19,963 nucleotides of DNA from TCS-49 sp964442515 (GTDB lineage Bacteria; Campylobacterota; Campylobacteria; Campylobacterales; Sulfurovaceae): positions 1-19,963 of the forward strand of contig CAYUAC010000025.1 in the NCBI GenBank assembly GCA_964442515.1. The letters run 5' to 3'. This document shows positions 7,982 to 14,377 of the stretch, piece after piece. Within the stretch, counting starts at the first letter, position 1; every line of letters begins with the position of its first letter. The position numbers and the translations under genes were made by a program. The notes below the pieces were generated by a model. The model did not search any database, was not told the DNA's origin, and saw only the letters and a program-made list of their open reading frames with translations.

Positions 7982-8342
7982 TGTCATCCTTTTTTATACT
8001 GTCTATCTTTTTGCCGCTTTCATACTTTTTCTCAAAGTTTTTTTCACTCTTTTCGACCTCTTTGACACTCTCTTCCAGCTCTTTGGTCACATCCAGTTTC
8101 TTAAAATCATCGATACTGGCCGTTGCTTCATCAAGATGCTTTTTATAACTCATCGCCTCATCTTTTAAATCCGCGATCTTGAGTTCATTGTCAATCGTTG
8201 ATTTTGCCTCGCTGAGGCCGCCTTTGATCTTTTTGAAAAACTTGGCCGTCTCCACCATCGCCGTTGGCAGTTTTTCCGGCCCCAAAAACATAATAGCGAT
8301 CACTGCAACCAGCAGCAGTTCTGCCAAACCCATTCCAAACAT
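7974..8342 (-). CDS. tatB: Sec-independent translocase subunit TatB
   Basis: TatB, 122 residues: one N-terminal membrane helix (about 4-20) with the TatB-typical glutamate E8, the hinge FLGPEKLP (19-26), then an amphipathic helix and a long charged, Lys/Glu-rich coiled region. With TatC it forms the substrate-binding complex. Its immediate co-transcription with tatC supports TatB rather than TatA; no tatA is in the window. ATG 8342 is chosen because AGGAG lies 8 nt upstream and the protein then begins MFGMGLAEL, as the family does; an in-frame ATG at 8399 would add 19 non-family residues before the membrane helix. The region upstream is unusual (see the folded element and mini-ORF entries). 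Confidence 0.93.
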   Translation of the reverse strand: MFGMGLAELLLVAVIAIMFLGPEKLPTAMVETAKFFKKIKGGLSEAKSTIDNELKIADLKDEAMSYKKHLDEATASIDDFKKLDVTKELEESVKEVEKSEKNFEKKYESGKKIDSIKKDDNA

Positions 8343-8347
8343 CTGTG

Positions 8348-8422
8348 CTACTCCTGTTGTTTTGTAAACTGCATCCTCAAATAGGTACATTGGAGGCATT
8401 TTTTGAACAAAGACTCACTCAT
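8348..8422 (-). CDS. Possible 24-codon leader ORF upstream of tatB
   Basis: On the minus strand an ATG at 8422 opens 24 codons ending in TAG at 8350-8348, five nt before the tatB ATG. The predicted peptide is small and basic with a CxxC pair (KKCLQC). A GAGG box lies 9 nt upstream, within the stem of hairpin A of the folded element. The tatB Shine-Dalgarno AGGAG is inside the last codons of the mini-ORF, so its translation would affect tatB initiation. The 3' arm of the element encodes its LFKKC residues. I recognise no homologue; it may be chance. Confidence 0.25.
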   Translation of the reverse strand: MSESLFKKCLQCTYLRMQFTKQQE

Positions 8423-8529
8423 TCTCAAAATCCTCTCATAGGATTTTTCCGAAGCTAAAAATCGCAGACGGCCTCGTGCCGCTGCAGGGAAGATTTTTAG
8501 AATCGTTCCCTATTGTTCAAAAAATGCCT
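8394..8529. repeat. 136-bp folded element bounded by perfect 17-bp inverted repeats
   Basis: Terminal arms AGGCATTTTTTGAACAA (8394-8410) and its exact reverse complement (8513-8529) enclose three further hairpins. Hairpin A (8427-8447) has the 8-bp stem AAAATCCT/AGGATTTT. Hairpin B (8464-8485) has an 8-bp stem with one bulged A. Hairpin C (8486-8511) has a 10-bp stem with one bulged base. All three loops are 5 nt, giving a cloverleaf-like plan. Alternative pairings compete: CTAAAAATC/GATTTTTAG (8455-8463 with 8492-8500) and, as minus-strand RNA, a UUCG-capped hairpin at 8463-8442. No U-run follows on either strand, so it is not a standard terminator. No target-site duplication was seen. It lies between hemW and tatB. 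Confidence 0.75.
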
Positions 8530-8550
8530 GCGTATCTTCTATAAACGGGT

Positions 8551-8580
8551 ATTATACCTTGTATCACTTTAAAAGGTAAA
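8551..8580 (-). promoter_or_regulatory. Putative promoter for the folded leader and tatB-tatC-queA
   Basis: Minus strand: TTTACC (8580-8575), an 18-bp spacer, then a perfect TATAAT (8556-8551). The -35-like part lies within the end of hemW. Transcription would begin near 8544, about 15 nt before the folded element, giving tatB a leader of roughly 200 nt, or a separate small structured RNA. Confidence 0.5.
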
Positions 8581-9577
8581 GCGCTAATTCGTCAGCCAGG
8601 CAAAAGTTTGGATTATAATACCGGCTGCTTTTTTTTATAAGTTTTCCTTTTTGTTCCAAAAACCGCGCGCGCTGCCTGGTCTTTTCATCGGCGGGCACAA
8701 AGCCCACTTTGCTTCGAAGCCCCAGAAAAAGCCGTTCAACCTCTCTGTCTTCTTGACTTAACTCCTCAATTTGCCCCGCAAAGGGATCGGCGATATAGCT
8801 TTCAATATCTGCGGTGTTATACACCCGCCGCTGCCCGTCAAAGCCGATAGCCCCCGCGCCAATGCCAAGATAGGGTTCATACTGCCAGTAGCCCAGATTG
8901 TGCAGGCTCGGGTTGCCGAAATTTGAAATCTCATACTGTTTGTACCCCTTTGTCTCAAGCGTATTTGCAATCATGTCAGAAAACCGATCCTCAGGCAGCG
9001 TTGTCCCCTCAAGCGCGGTGCCTTTTTCGACGGTGAGTTCGTACGCACTGATATGGTCGGTATCAAAAGAAGTAAAGATTTGCAAATCCTCTTGCAGCAG
9101 CCGGGCCGTATCAAGGGGCGTATTATAGATCAGATCGATACTGACACGCTCAAAAATCCCCTGTGCCGTTTTTATCGCTTCTTTTGCTTTTTGGGGAGTG
9201 TGGGAGCGGTTTAAGTATTTCAGTTTCTCTTTGTCAAAGCTTTGTACCCCCAGACTGATGCGGTCTGTCCCAAAGCCCTTCATCATCTGCATCCACGCCG
9301 CGTCCGCGCTGCCGGGATTGGCTTCGACCGTGATCTCTTTGATACGGGGCGTATCCAGCAGCGAAAAAAGCGGCGCGTACAGCCTGGCGTCCACGCTGGA
9401 AGGGGTACCGCCGCCGATAAAAACCGTTTTGACCGCCCTTTCTTGCAGCGCGGCTTCAAGCTGGGAATACAGGGCTTTGAAGTAGCGGTCTTTGAGATGA
9501 AACTTATCCACATAGGAGTGAAAAGAGCAGTAGCTGCACTTGCTGTCGCAAAAAGGGATGTGGATATACAGAAGCAT
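8564..9577 (-). CDS. hemW: HemW-like radical SAM protein (heme chaperone, HemN-related)
   Basis: A 337-residue radical SAM enzyme, shorter than E. coli HemW (~378). The cluster motif near the N terminus is C9-x3-C13-x2-C16 followed by Ser-Phe; the Phe where HemN has a fourth Cys points to HemW (heme transfer) rather than true oxygen-independent coproporphyrinogen oxidase. Other family blocks are FIGGGTPSS, TVEANP, RISLGVQSFD, SIDLIYNTPL and YEISNF, with a small C-terminal HemN-C region. ATG 9577 has no clear Shine-Dalgarno. The gene is divergent from rppH (89 bp apart) and upstream of tatBC, the order I recall from Campylobacter, where it is usually annotated as an oxidoreductase. Confidence 0.88.
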   Translation of the reverse strand: MLLYIHIPFCDSKCSYCSFHSYVDKFHLKDRYFKALYSQLEAALQERAVKTVFIGGGTPSSVDARLYAPLFSLLDTPRIKEITVEANPGSADAAWMQMMKGFGTDRISLGVQSFDKEKLKYLNRSHTPQKAKEAIKTAQGIFERVSIDLIYNTPLDTARLLQEDLQIFTSFDTDHISAYELTVEKGTALEGTTLPEDRFSDMIANTLETKGYKQYEISNFGNPSLHNLGYWQYEPYLGIGAGAIGFDGQRRVYNTADIESYIADPFAGQIEELSQEDREVERLFLGLRSKVGFVPADEKTRQRARFLEQKGKLIKKSSRYYNPNFCLADELALYLLK

Positions 9578-9666
9578 TTTTTAATCACTTTTTGAGTAAA
9601 ATAGTAGCAAAAACAGGGTAATAAACAGGTTGAAACGGTGCCCTTGAATACAAAGCAGGAGAATAT
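9578..9666. other. Divergent intergenic region hemW/rppH
   Basis: This AT-rich 89-bp spacer should contain both divergent promoters. On the plus strand GCAGGAG stands 5 nt before the rppH ATG. TAAAAT (9597-9602, plus) and TACTAT (minus) are possible -10 boxes, but neither has a credible -35, and I do not assign a start site. Confidence 0.35.
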
Positions 9667-10134
9667 ATGGAAAAAAGGTACAGGCCAAATGTCGCGGCTA
9701 TTGTCCTTTCTTCAAAATATCCCGAAAAATGCGAATTTTTTCTTGGCAAACGCAGTGATTTAAACAACGTTTGGCAGTTTCCCCAGGGTGGTATCGATGA
9801 GGGGGAAGAGCCAAAGGACGCACTTTTCAGGGAACTAAAAGAAGAAATAGGCACCGATGCGGTAGAGATTGTCGCCAGTTATCCCGACTGGATCAAATAC
9901 GATTTTCCGCCTATCATCGCCAAAAAGATGTACCCTTTTGACGGACAGGTACAGCGGTATTATCTCGTCCGGCTCAAAAGCGGCGCAAAGATCGATCTGG
10001 ATACCCACGAACACGTGGAGTTTGAGGATTATGCATTCAGCGATTTAAACGAAGTGGTCAAAACTACCACCCATTTCAAAAAGCCGGTGTATAAAAAAGT
10101 TTTAAAATATTTTCAAAAAGAGGGTTTTATTTAA
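9667..10134 (+). CDS. rppH: RNA pyrophosphohydrolase (Nudix)
   Basis: RppH, 155 residues, removes pyrophosphate from 5'-triphosphorylated RNA and so starts mRNA decay; it also hydrolyses dinucleoside polyphosphates. The Nudix box runs from G41 to T63: G41, E47, R55-E56, E59-E60, G62, with Thr replacing the last aliphatic residue. The flanking VWQFPQGG and YYLVRL blocks are typical of RppH. ATG 9667 has the strong ribosome-binding site AGGAG. The stop overlaps the lysC start by one base (TAATG), so it is the first gene of the rppH-lysC-hobA-holB-folP run, the same order I recall for Helicobacter HP1228-HP1232. Confidence 0.93.
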   Translation: MEKRYRPNVAAIVLSSKYPEKCEFFLGKRSDLNNVWQFPQGGIDEGEEPKDALFRELKEEIGTDAVEIVASYPDWIKYDFPPIIAKKMYPFDGQVQRYYLVRLKSGAKIDLDTHEHVEFEDYAFSDLNEVVKTTTHFKKPVYKKVLKYFQKEGFI

Positions 10135-11330
10135 TGAAGATCGTACAGAAGTTCGGAGGCACCAGTGTCGGCAATCTTGACCGTATCGAAACGGTCGCCA
10201 AAAGAGTAGCCCAGACCAAAGCAGACGGTCATGACGTGGTCGTCGTAGTCTCGGCCATGAGCGGTGAGACCAACAAACTGATCGAATACGCGGGCCATTT
10301 CAGTCCCAATCCTTCAAAAAAAGAGATGGATCTGCTGCTGAGTTCCGGGGAGCGCGTCACAAGCGCCCTGCTTTCAATCGCGCTGAATCAGATGGGCCAT
10401 GAGGCCGTGGCCATGACCGGGCGCGAAGCCGGTATCTTAACCGACAGCGCGCACACCACCGCGCGTATCAGCAATATCGACCCAAACCCCATGGACGGCG
10501 CGCTCAAAGAGGGCAAAGTCGTCGTCGTAGCCGGTTTTCAGGGCATCAGCAGCGACGGCAAGGTTACCACCCTTGGCAGAGGCGGCAGCGACCTCAGCGC
10601 CGTAGCGATCGCGGGCGCGCTGCAGGCGGATCTGTGTGAAATCTATACCGACGTTGACGGCATCTACACCACCGATCCCCGTATCGAGCCAAATGCCAAA
10701 AAGATGGAAAAAATAAGCTATGACGAAATGCTTGAACTGGCCAGTCTGGGCGCCAAGGTATTGCAAAACCGCTCGGTCGAACTGGCAAAAAAGCTGAATC
10801 TAAACCTGGTTGTGCGCAGCAGTTTCAACCAAAACGAGGGAACACTTATTACAAAGGAAGAGAGTATGGAGGAAGTATTAGTCAGCGGCGTGGCACTTGA
10901 CAAAGACCAGGCCAGAGTGGATTTAAAAGGCGTAACCGACGAACCCGGCATCGCTTCAGAAATTTTCAAAGCCCTGTCAAAAGAGCAGATCAACGTGGAT
11001 ATGATCGTACAAACCATCAGCAAGGACGGCGCGACATCCCTTGATTTCACCGTGCCGCAAAGCCAGCTGGAAACGGTCAGAAACATTATGAAAAGCTTTG
11101 ATAAAAGCATCAAAGATATCGAATACAACGATGAAATCGTCAAAGTCTCCATCGTGGGCGTGGGTATGAAAAATCACAGCGGCGTTGCCTCCAAAGCCTT
11201 TGAAACGATGGCAAATGAAAATATCAATATCCAGATGATCAGCACCAGCGAGATCAAAATCTCCATGGTCGTGGATAAAAAATACGGAGAGTTAGCCGTG
11301 CGTGCCCTGCACAGCGCGTATGACCTGTAA
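10134..11330 (+). CDS. lysC: Aspartate kinase (alpha subunit, full length)
   Basis: LysC, 398 residues, phosphorylates aspartate, the first step to lysine, threonine, methionine and diaminopimelate. The amino-acid kinase domain begins with KFGGTSVG (6-13) and includes VVSAMSGETN, LLSSGERV, TLGRGGSDLSAVAIAGAL and the YTDVDGIYTTDPR block. Two ACT domains occupy about 260-398 and should bind the feedback inhibitor (lysine or threonine; not decidable). The length fits the alpha2beta2-type enzymes of Bacillus and Corynebacterium rather than the bifunctional enterobacterial ones. An internal in-frame ATG at 10866 with its own Shine-Dalgarno could produce a beta subunit (see separate entry). It starts inside the rppH stop and ends inside the hobA start (both TAATG). 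Confidence 0.95.
   Translation: MKIVQKFGGTSVGNLDRIETVAKRVAQTKADGHDVVVVVSAMSGETNKLIEYAGHFSPNPSKKEMDLLLSSGERVTSALLSIALNQMGHEAVAMTGREAGILTDSAHTTARISNIDPNPMDGALKEGKVVVVAGFQGISSDGKVTTLGRGGSDLSAVAIAGALQADLCEIYTDVDGIYTTDPRIEPNAKKMEKISYDEMLELASLGAKVLQNRSVELAKKLNLNLVVRSSFNQNEGTLITKEESMEEVLVSGVALDKDQARVDLKGVTDEPGIASEIFKALSKEQINVDMIVQTISKDGATSLDFTVPQSQLETVRNIMKSFDKSIKDIEYNDEIVKVSIVGVGMKNHSGVASKAFETMANENINIQMISTSEIKISMVVDKKYGELAVRALHSAYDL
10866..11330 (+). CDS. Possible internal translation product: aspartokinase beta (ACT) subunit
   Basis: Codon 245 of lysC is an ATG preceded by AAAGGAAG with 5 nt spacing. Translation from it in the same frame would give a 154-residue protein consisting of the two ACT domains only. 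It starts at the linker between kinase and ACT domains, the place where B. subtilis aspartokinase II and C. glutamicum Ask start their beta subunits. Whether ribosomes use it here is inference. Confidence 0.45.
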   Translation: MEEVLVSGVALDKDQARVDLKGVTDEPGIASEIFKALSKEQINVDMIVQTISKDGATSLDFTVPQSQLETVRNIMKSFDKSIKDIEYNDEIVKVSIVGVGMKNHSGVASKAFETMANENINIQMISTSEIKISMVVDKKYGELAVRALHSAYDL

Positions 11331-11866
11331 TGCAGCAAGCCCTGATTGACTGGACGCGAAACTATATCAGAGGGACCCATCCCATGAGTTGGATGGAAGA
11401 GCGCATCTTTGAGTGGGGACCTATCGCCACCAACTGCCTGCAAAAGGTGCTGGAGGGCAAAACGATTTTGCTTTTGACCGATGAGGATTCCAGGTGGCTG
11501 GAAGAATATATCCCAAAAAAGATCAACGACCCTTCGCTGGGCCGCCCCATGATTCCGCTGTATCCGCTCAAACAGATCTATCCGAATGTAGACAACATCA
11601 GAAACAGCGGCGATATAGAGGTTATGAACGATATGCTCTCCATCTCCTTTGAGGGAGGATACTTTATCTGGTATATCGGCCGAAGCGACCACCCCTATAC
11701 CAGGATCGCTTTTAGAGACGATGAAAATTTTCTGTGGGTGTTCAATGACGAGATTCAAAGCGCGTTTAATCTCAAAAGCTACGACAAAGATTGTGATATC
11801 AAGCTGTTGGAACTGTTCCGGCTGTTTAACGATTCCATCGACGCGTCACTGTTTGGGGAGTTTTAA
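11330..11866 (+). CDS. hobA: HobA, DnaA-binding initiator of chromosome replication
   Basis: HobA, 178 residues, is a phylum-specific protein with the same fold as E. coli DiaA; its tetramer binds domain I of DnaA and helps assemble DnaA at oriC. I recognise it from length, the N-terminal DWTRNYIR and SWMEERIFEW segments, the central LLLTDEDSRWLEEYI block, and above all its position between lysC and holB, as in Helicobacter (HP1230). It is soluble and no known enzyme motif is visible. The ATG shares one base with the lysC stop and has no strong ribosome-binding site of its own, so it probably depends on coupling. Its presence is the best single indicator of Campylobacterota in this window. 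Confidence 0.88.
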   Translation: MQQALIDWTRNYIRGTHPMSWMEERIFEWGPIATNCLQKVLEGKTILLLTDEDSRWLEEYIPKKINDPSLGRPMIPLYPLKQIYPNVDNIRNSGDIEVMNDMLSISFEGGYFIWYIGRSDHPYTRIAFRDDENFLWVFNDEIQSAFNLKSYDKDCDIKLLELFRLFNDSIDASLFGEF

Positions 11867-11869
11867 GCG

Positions 11870-12484
11870 ATGTATTCGCATCTGGTCATCTGCAGCGATT
11901 TTGCAAACAAGATAGCCCGGCTGAAGCAAAACGATTGTGAATTTGTCACCATCGACCGTGATGAGATTCTTATCGATGATGCCAAACTGGCGATTGAAAA
12001 AGCCCATATCAGCAGCGAAAAACAAAAATGCATTATTATCTGCGCACCCAAATTCTCCGAAATCGCGCAGAACAAACTGCTCAAAGTCATAGAAGAACCG
12101 CCGGGGAACGTGGTGTTTGTTTTGCTAGGCAAAAGCAGATCATCTTTTTTGCAAACGATCCTTTCGCGGCTGCCTGTTGTCAACGAGTATCAAAGAAGCG
12201 CGCAAAAAGCCATCCCCGCCATCGAAAAGATCGACCTGGCATACGTGTACGACCTCCTTACTGCCAACAAATTCATCAAAGCAGCAGAAGCCAAAGAGAT
12301 TTTTGAAAGCCATATGACCGCGGCTTTGCAAAGCAGAGCGTTTGTGTTTGAGCAAAAAGATTACGAACAGCTGCAGCGTCTGGTCAAACTCCTTGATCTG
12401 GGTTCTCCCGCGCGGTGGGTGCTTTCTACGGCGATGCTGCAGCTGCTGCAGATCAAGGCAAAAACGCAAAAGGCAGGCAAATGA
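11870..12484 (+). CDS. holB: DNA polymerase III delta-prime subunit, short form
   Basis: A 204-residue delta-prime clamp-loader subunit. The recognisable part is the second half of the AAA+ domain: IIICAPKFSEIAQNKLLKVI then EEPPGNVVFVLLG (about 54-86), followed by ILSRLPVV with the sensor-1/arginine-finger-type SR. The Walker A loop and zinc-binding segment present in E. coli delta-prime (334 residues) are missing at the N terminus, and the C-terminal collar is reduced. Delta-prime does not hydrolyse ATP, so loss of the P-loop is tolerable, and short forms are what I know from this phylum. GGGGAG lies upstream of the ATG; the gene is 3 nt after hobA and overlaps folP as ATGA. Confidence 0.82.
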   Translation: MYSHLVICSDFANKIARLKQNDCEFVTIDRDEILIDDAKLAIEKAHISSEKQKCIIICAPKFSEIAQNKLLKVIEEPPGNVVFVLLGKSRSSFLQTILSRLPVVNEYQRSAQKAIPAIEKIDLAYVYDLLTANKFIKAAEAKEIFESHMTAALQSRAFVFEQKDYEQLQRLVKLLDLGSPARWVLSTAMLQLLQIKAKTQKAGK

Positions 12485-13632
12485 GAATAAAAAAAGTAGA
12501 TTTTGACCTTCCCGCATTTTTGCGCGAATGCGACGTCGACAGCGGCGGAATCGCCATCATGGCCAAAAAGGGAGAGGTACACACTTTTCATATCACAGAT
12601 ATCGGATGCGGCGCGGCCAATATCTTAAAACAGGACGCCCTGAGCAAGGGAGCCGATTTCGCGCTGCCCTACGGTACGATCGAGTGCCAAAACAGTAAAA
12701 AAGAGGGAGTGCTGATTGGAACAAGCGCGCAGCTGCAAAAACTGGCACAGGGTTTAAAAGCCCAGCCCTACGGCCTCAAAGAGATTGGCGCACAGCTGCG
12801 GCTGTTTTTAACGCATACACGGTTTTTGTTCAAAATCATGGGCGCTGTCAACACCAACCAAGACAGTTTCAACCCCGACAGCCGCTTTCAGGGCAGTGAA
12901 GCGATAAACCGGATTGAAACCATGATCGCCGATGGAGCCGATATCATCGATCTTGGCGGCGTCTCCAGCCGCCCGGGCAGCAAACCGGTTCCGGTTGCCA
13001 AAGAACTTGCCAGGGTCACCCCCGTAATCGATCTGATCAAAAAGCGAAGGCTGCATGAAAAGGCGGTGTTCAGTATCGATACCTTTGTGCCCGAAGTCGC
13101 CGAATACGCGCTTGAAAACGGTTTTGGCATCGTCAATGACATCACCGGCCTCAGCGACGAAAGGATCGGCCGCCTATGCGCAAAACACGGGGCAAAACTG
13201 TGTATCATGCATATGCAAAACGATCCTTCTACCATGCAGCAAAACCCCCGCTATGAGGACGTAATCCTGGAAGTGGAGGATTTTTTCCATACCCGGCTGC
13301 AAAAAGCATACGATTGCGGACTGAGTACAAACGATATTATCTTAGACGTGGGAATCGGTTTTGGCAAGAGTTTGGAGCACAACCTTGCCCTGCTCAACAG
13401 CCACGCGCATTTTCAAAAGTTTGGCTGCGAACTGCTGGTGGGTGCCAGCCGCAAATCCATGATCGACAGGATCCATCCAAGCAGCGTGGATAAGCGTCTG
13501 CCCGGTACCCTGGCGACCCATATCAAAGCATACCAAAACGGCGCCAATATCATCAGAGCCCATGATGTCAAAGAGCACCGGCAGGCTTTTGACGTTTTGC
13601 AAGCGATAGAAAAACAGACGATGCCGGATTAA
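12481..13632 (+). CDS. folP: Dihydropteroate synthase with N-terminal extension
   Basis: FolP, 383 residues, condenses p-aminobenzoate with 6-hydroxymethyl-dihydropterin pyrophosphate; it is the sulfonamide target. The TIM-barrel core begins near residue 115: MGAVNTNQDSFNPDSRF (120-136), GADIIDLGGVSSRPGS, SIDTF, VNDITG, MHMQNDP and GASRKSMI. The first signature is divergent (NTNQDSF for the usual NVTPDSF) but keeps Asp-Ser-Phe and the DSR end. The extra ~110 N-terminal residues are absent from E. coli FolP (282) but, as I recall, typical of Campylobacter/Helicobacter FolP; their function is unknown. ATG 12481 overlaps the holB stop (ATGA) and follows AAAGGCAGG. It is the last gene of the run. 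Confidence 0.93.
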   Translation: MRIKKVDFDLPAFLRECDVDSGGIAIMAKKGEVHTFHITDIGCGAANILKQDALSKGADFALPYGTIECQNSKKEGVLIGTSAQLQKLAQGLKAQPYGLKEIGAQLRLFLTHTRFLFKIMGAVNTNQDSFNPDSRFQGSEAINRIETMIADGADIIDLGGVSSRPGSKPVPVAKELARVTPVIDLIKKRRLHEKAVFSIDTFVPEVAEYALENGFGIVNDITGLSDERIGRLCAKHGAKLCIMHMQNDPSTMQQNPRYEDVILEVEDFFHTRLQKAYDCGLSTNDIILDVGIGFGKSLEHNLALLNSHAHFQKFGCELLVGASRKSMIDRIHPSSVDKRLPGTLATHIKAYQNGANIIRAHDVKEHRQAFDVLQAIEKQTMPD

Positions 13633-13638
13633 TTATCT

Positions 13639-13666
13639 TTGCCAAAAGAGGATAAAATGGTATAAT
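13639..13666 (+). promoter_or_regulatory. Sigma70-type promoter of the orphan response regulator
   Basis: TTGCCA (13639-13644; 5 of 6 match to TTGACA), a 16-bp spacer and TATAAT (13661-13666) preceded by TGG, an extended -10. Transcription should start near 13673, about 15 nt before the ATG at 13688. It is the best-matching promoter in the window and lies in the 55-bp gap after folP. Confidence 0.7.
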
Positions 13667-13687
13667 TATTTCAAAAAAGTCTCAGCC

Positions 13688-14377
13688 ATGAAAAATATGA
13701 AAAACATTCTCACAACCCTGCGTAACCTGAATATTTTGTACGCGGAAGACGACAAAACCACCAGAGACAATACGGTTAAAACCCTGGAGTTGCTTTTTAA
13801 CGAAGTTGTCACGGCAAAAGACGGAGTACAAGCGGTTGAACTGTTTCAAACCAATCAGATCCATATCGTTTTACTTGATTACAAGATGCCCGGGCGTGAC
13901 GGCTTTGAGGTAGCCAGGGCTATCAGAGACACCGACGCCAAGACTCCCATTATCATCGCCAGTGCCTACAGCGACAAGGAAAATGAACTCAAAACCGCCG
14001 GCGTCAACCTGATCAAATATATCCAAAAGCCGCTGCAGTACGACAGCCTCACCGTGGCGCTTGAAGATTCGATCACCTCCTTGCAAAGCAGTCATAAACT
14101 CAACGTCGCTCTGGCAGAAGACTGTTACTATGATTTTGCGGGCAAGCGCTTTTATAAAGGCGAAAAACAGATAAAACTTTCAAATTACGAAATCAAGTTT
14201 CTTGAAACCCTGCTCAAAGAACGCGGCCGTATCGTCAAAAAAAGCGACGTATGGCAGCGGGTTTTTGGCTACGAATCACGCACCAACACACTGCGTAACA
14301 TGGTATACCGCCTCAGGAAAAAGATCGGCAACGATATCATCCACACGGTTAAAGATATCGGCTACCTCATCCGCTAA
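13688..14377 (+). CDS. OmpR-type response regulator, orphan
   Basis: A 229-residue regulator. The receiver domain has the acidic pair in ILYAEDD (16-22), phospho-acceptor D64 in LLDYKMPGRDG and K114 in IQKPL; the winged-helix domain runs from about 150 to the end, with the recognition region RTNTLRNMVYRLRKKIG. No histidine kinase is adjacent, so the partner is unknown. The receiver resembles the group fused to or paired with multi-sensor kinases (NILYAEDD start) more than the CprR-like one upstream. It has its own strong promoter and a very short leader with no clear Shine-Dalgarno; M4 (13697) is an alternative start. It overlaps the convergent transglutaminase gene by 4 nt. Confidence 0.88.
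   Translation: MKNMKNILTTLRNLNILYAEDDKTTRDNTVKTLELLFNEVVTAKDGVQAVELFQTNQIHIVLLDYKMPGRDGFEVARAIRDTDAKTPIIIASAYSDKENELKTAGVNLIKYIQKPLQYDSLTVALEDSITSLQSSHKLNVALAEDCYYDFAGKRFYKGEKQIKLSNYEIKFLETLLKERGRIVKKSDVWQRVFGYESRTNTLRNMVYRLRKKIGNDIIHTVKDIGYLIR

Noticed and set aside
8394..8529. The folded element as an intrinsic terminator or as a tRNA, SRP RNA or 6S RNA
   Set aside because: Neither strand has a U-run after a stem, and none of the conserved cores of those RNAs (T-loop, SRP tetraloop region, 6S bubble) is present.
8394..8529. The folded element as a recent transposon insertion
   Set aside because: No target-site duplication flanks the 17-bp arms. A MITE-like origin remains possible but unsupported without other copies.
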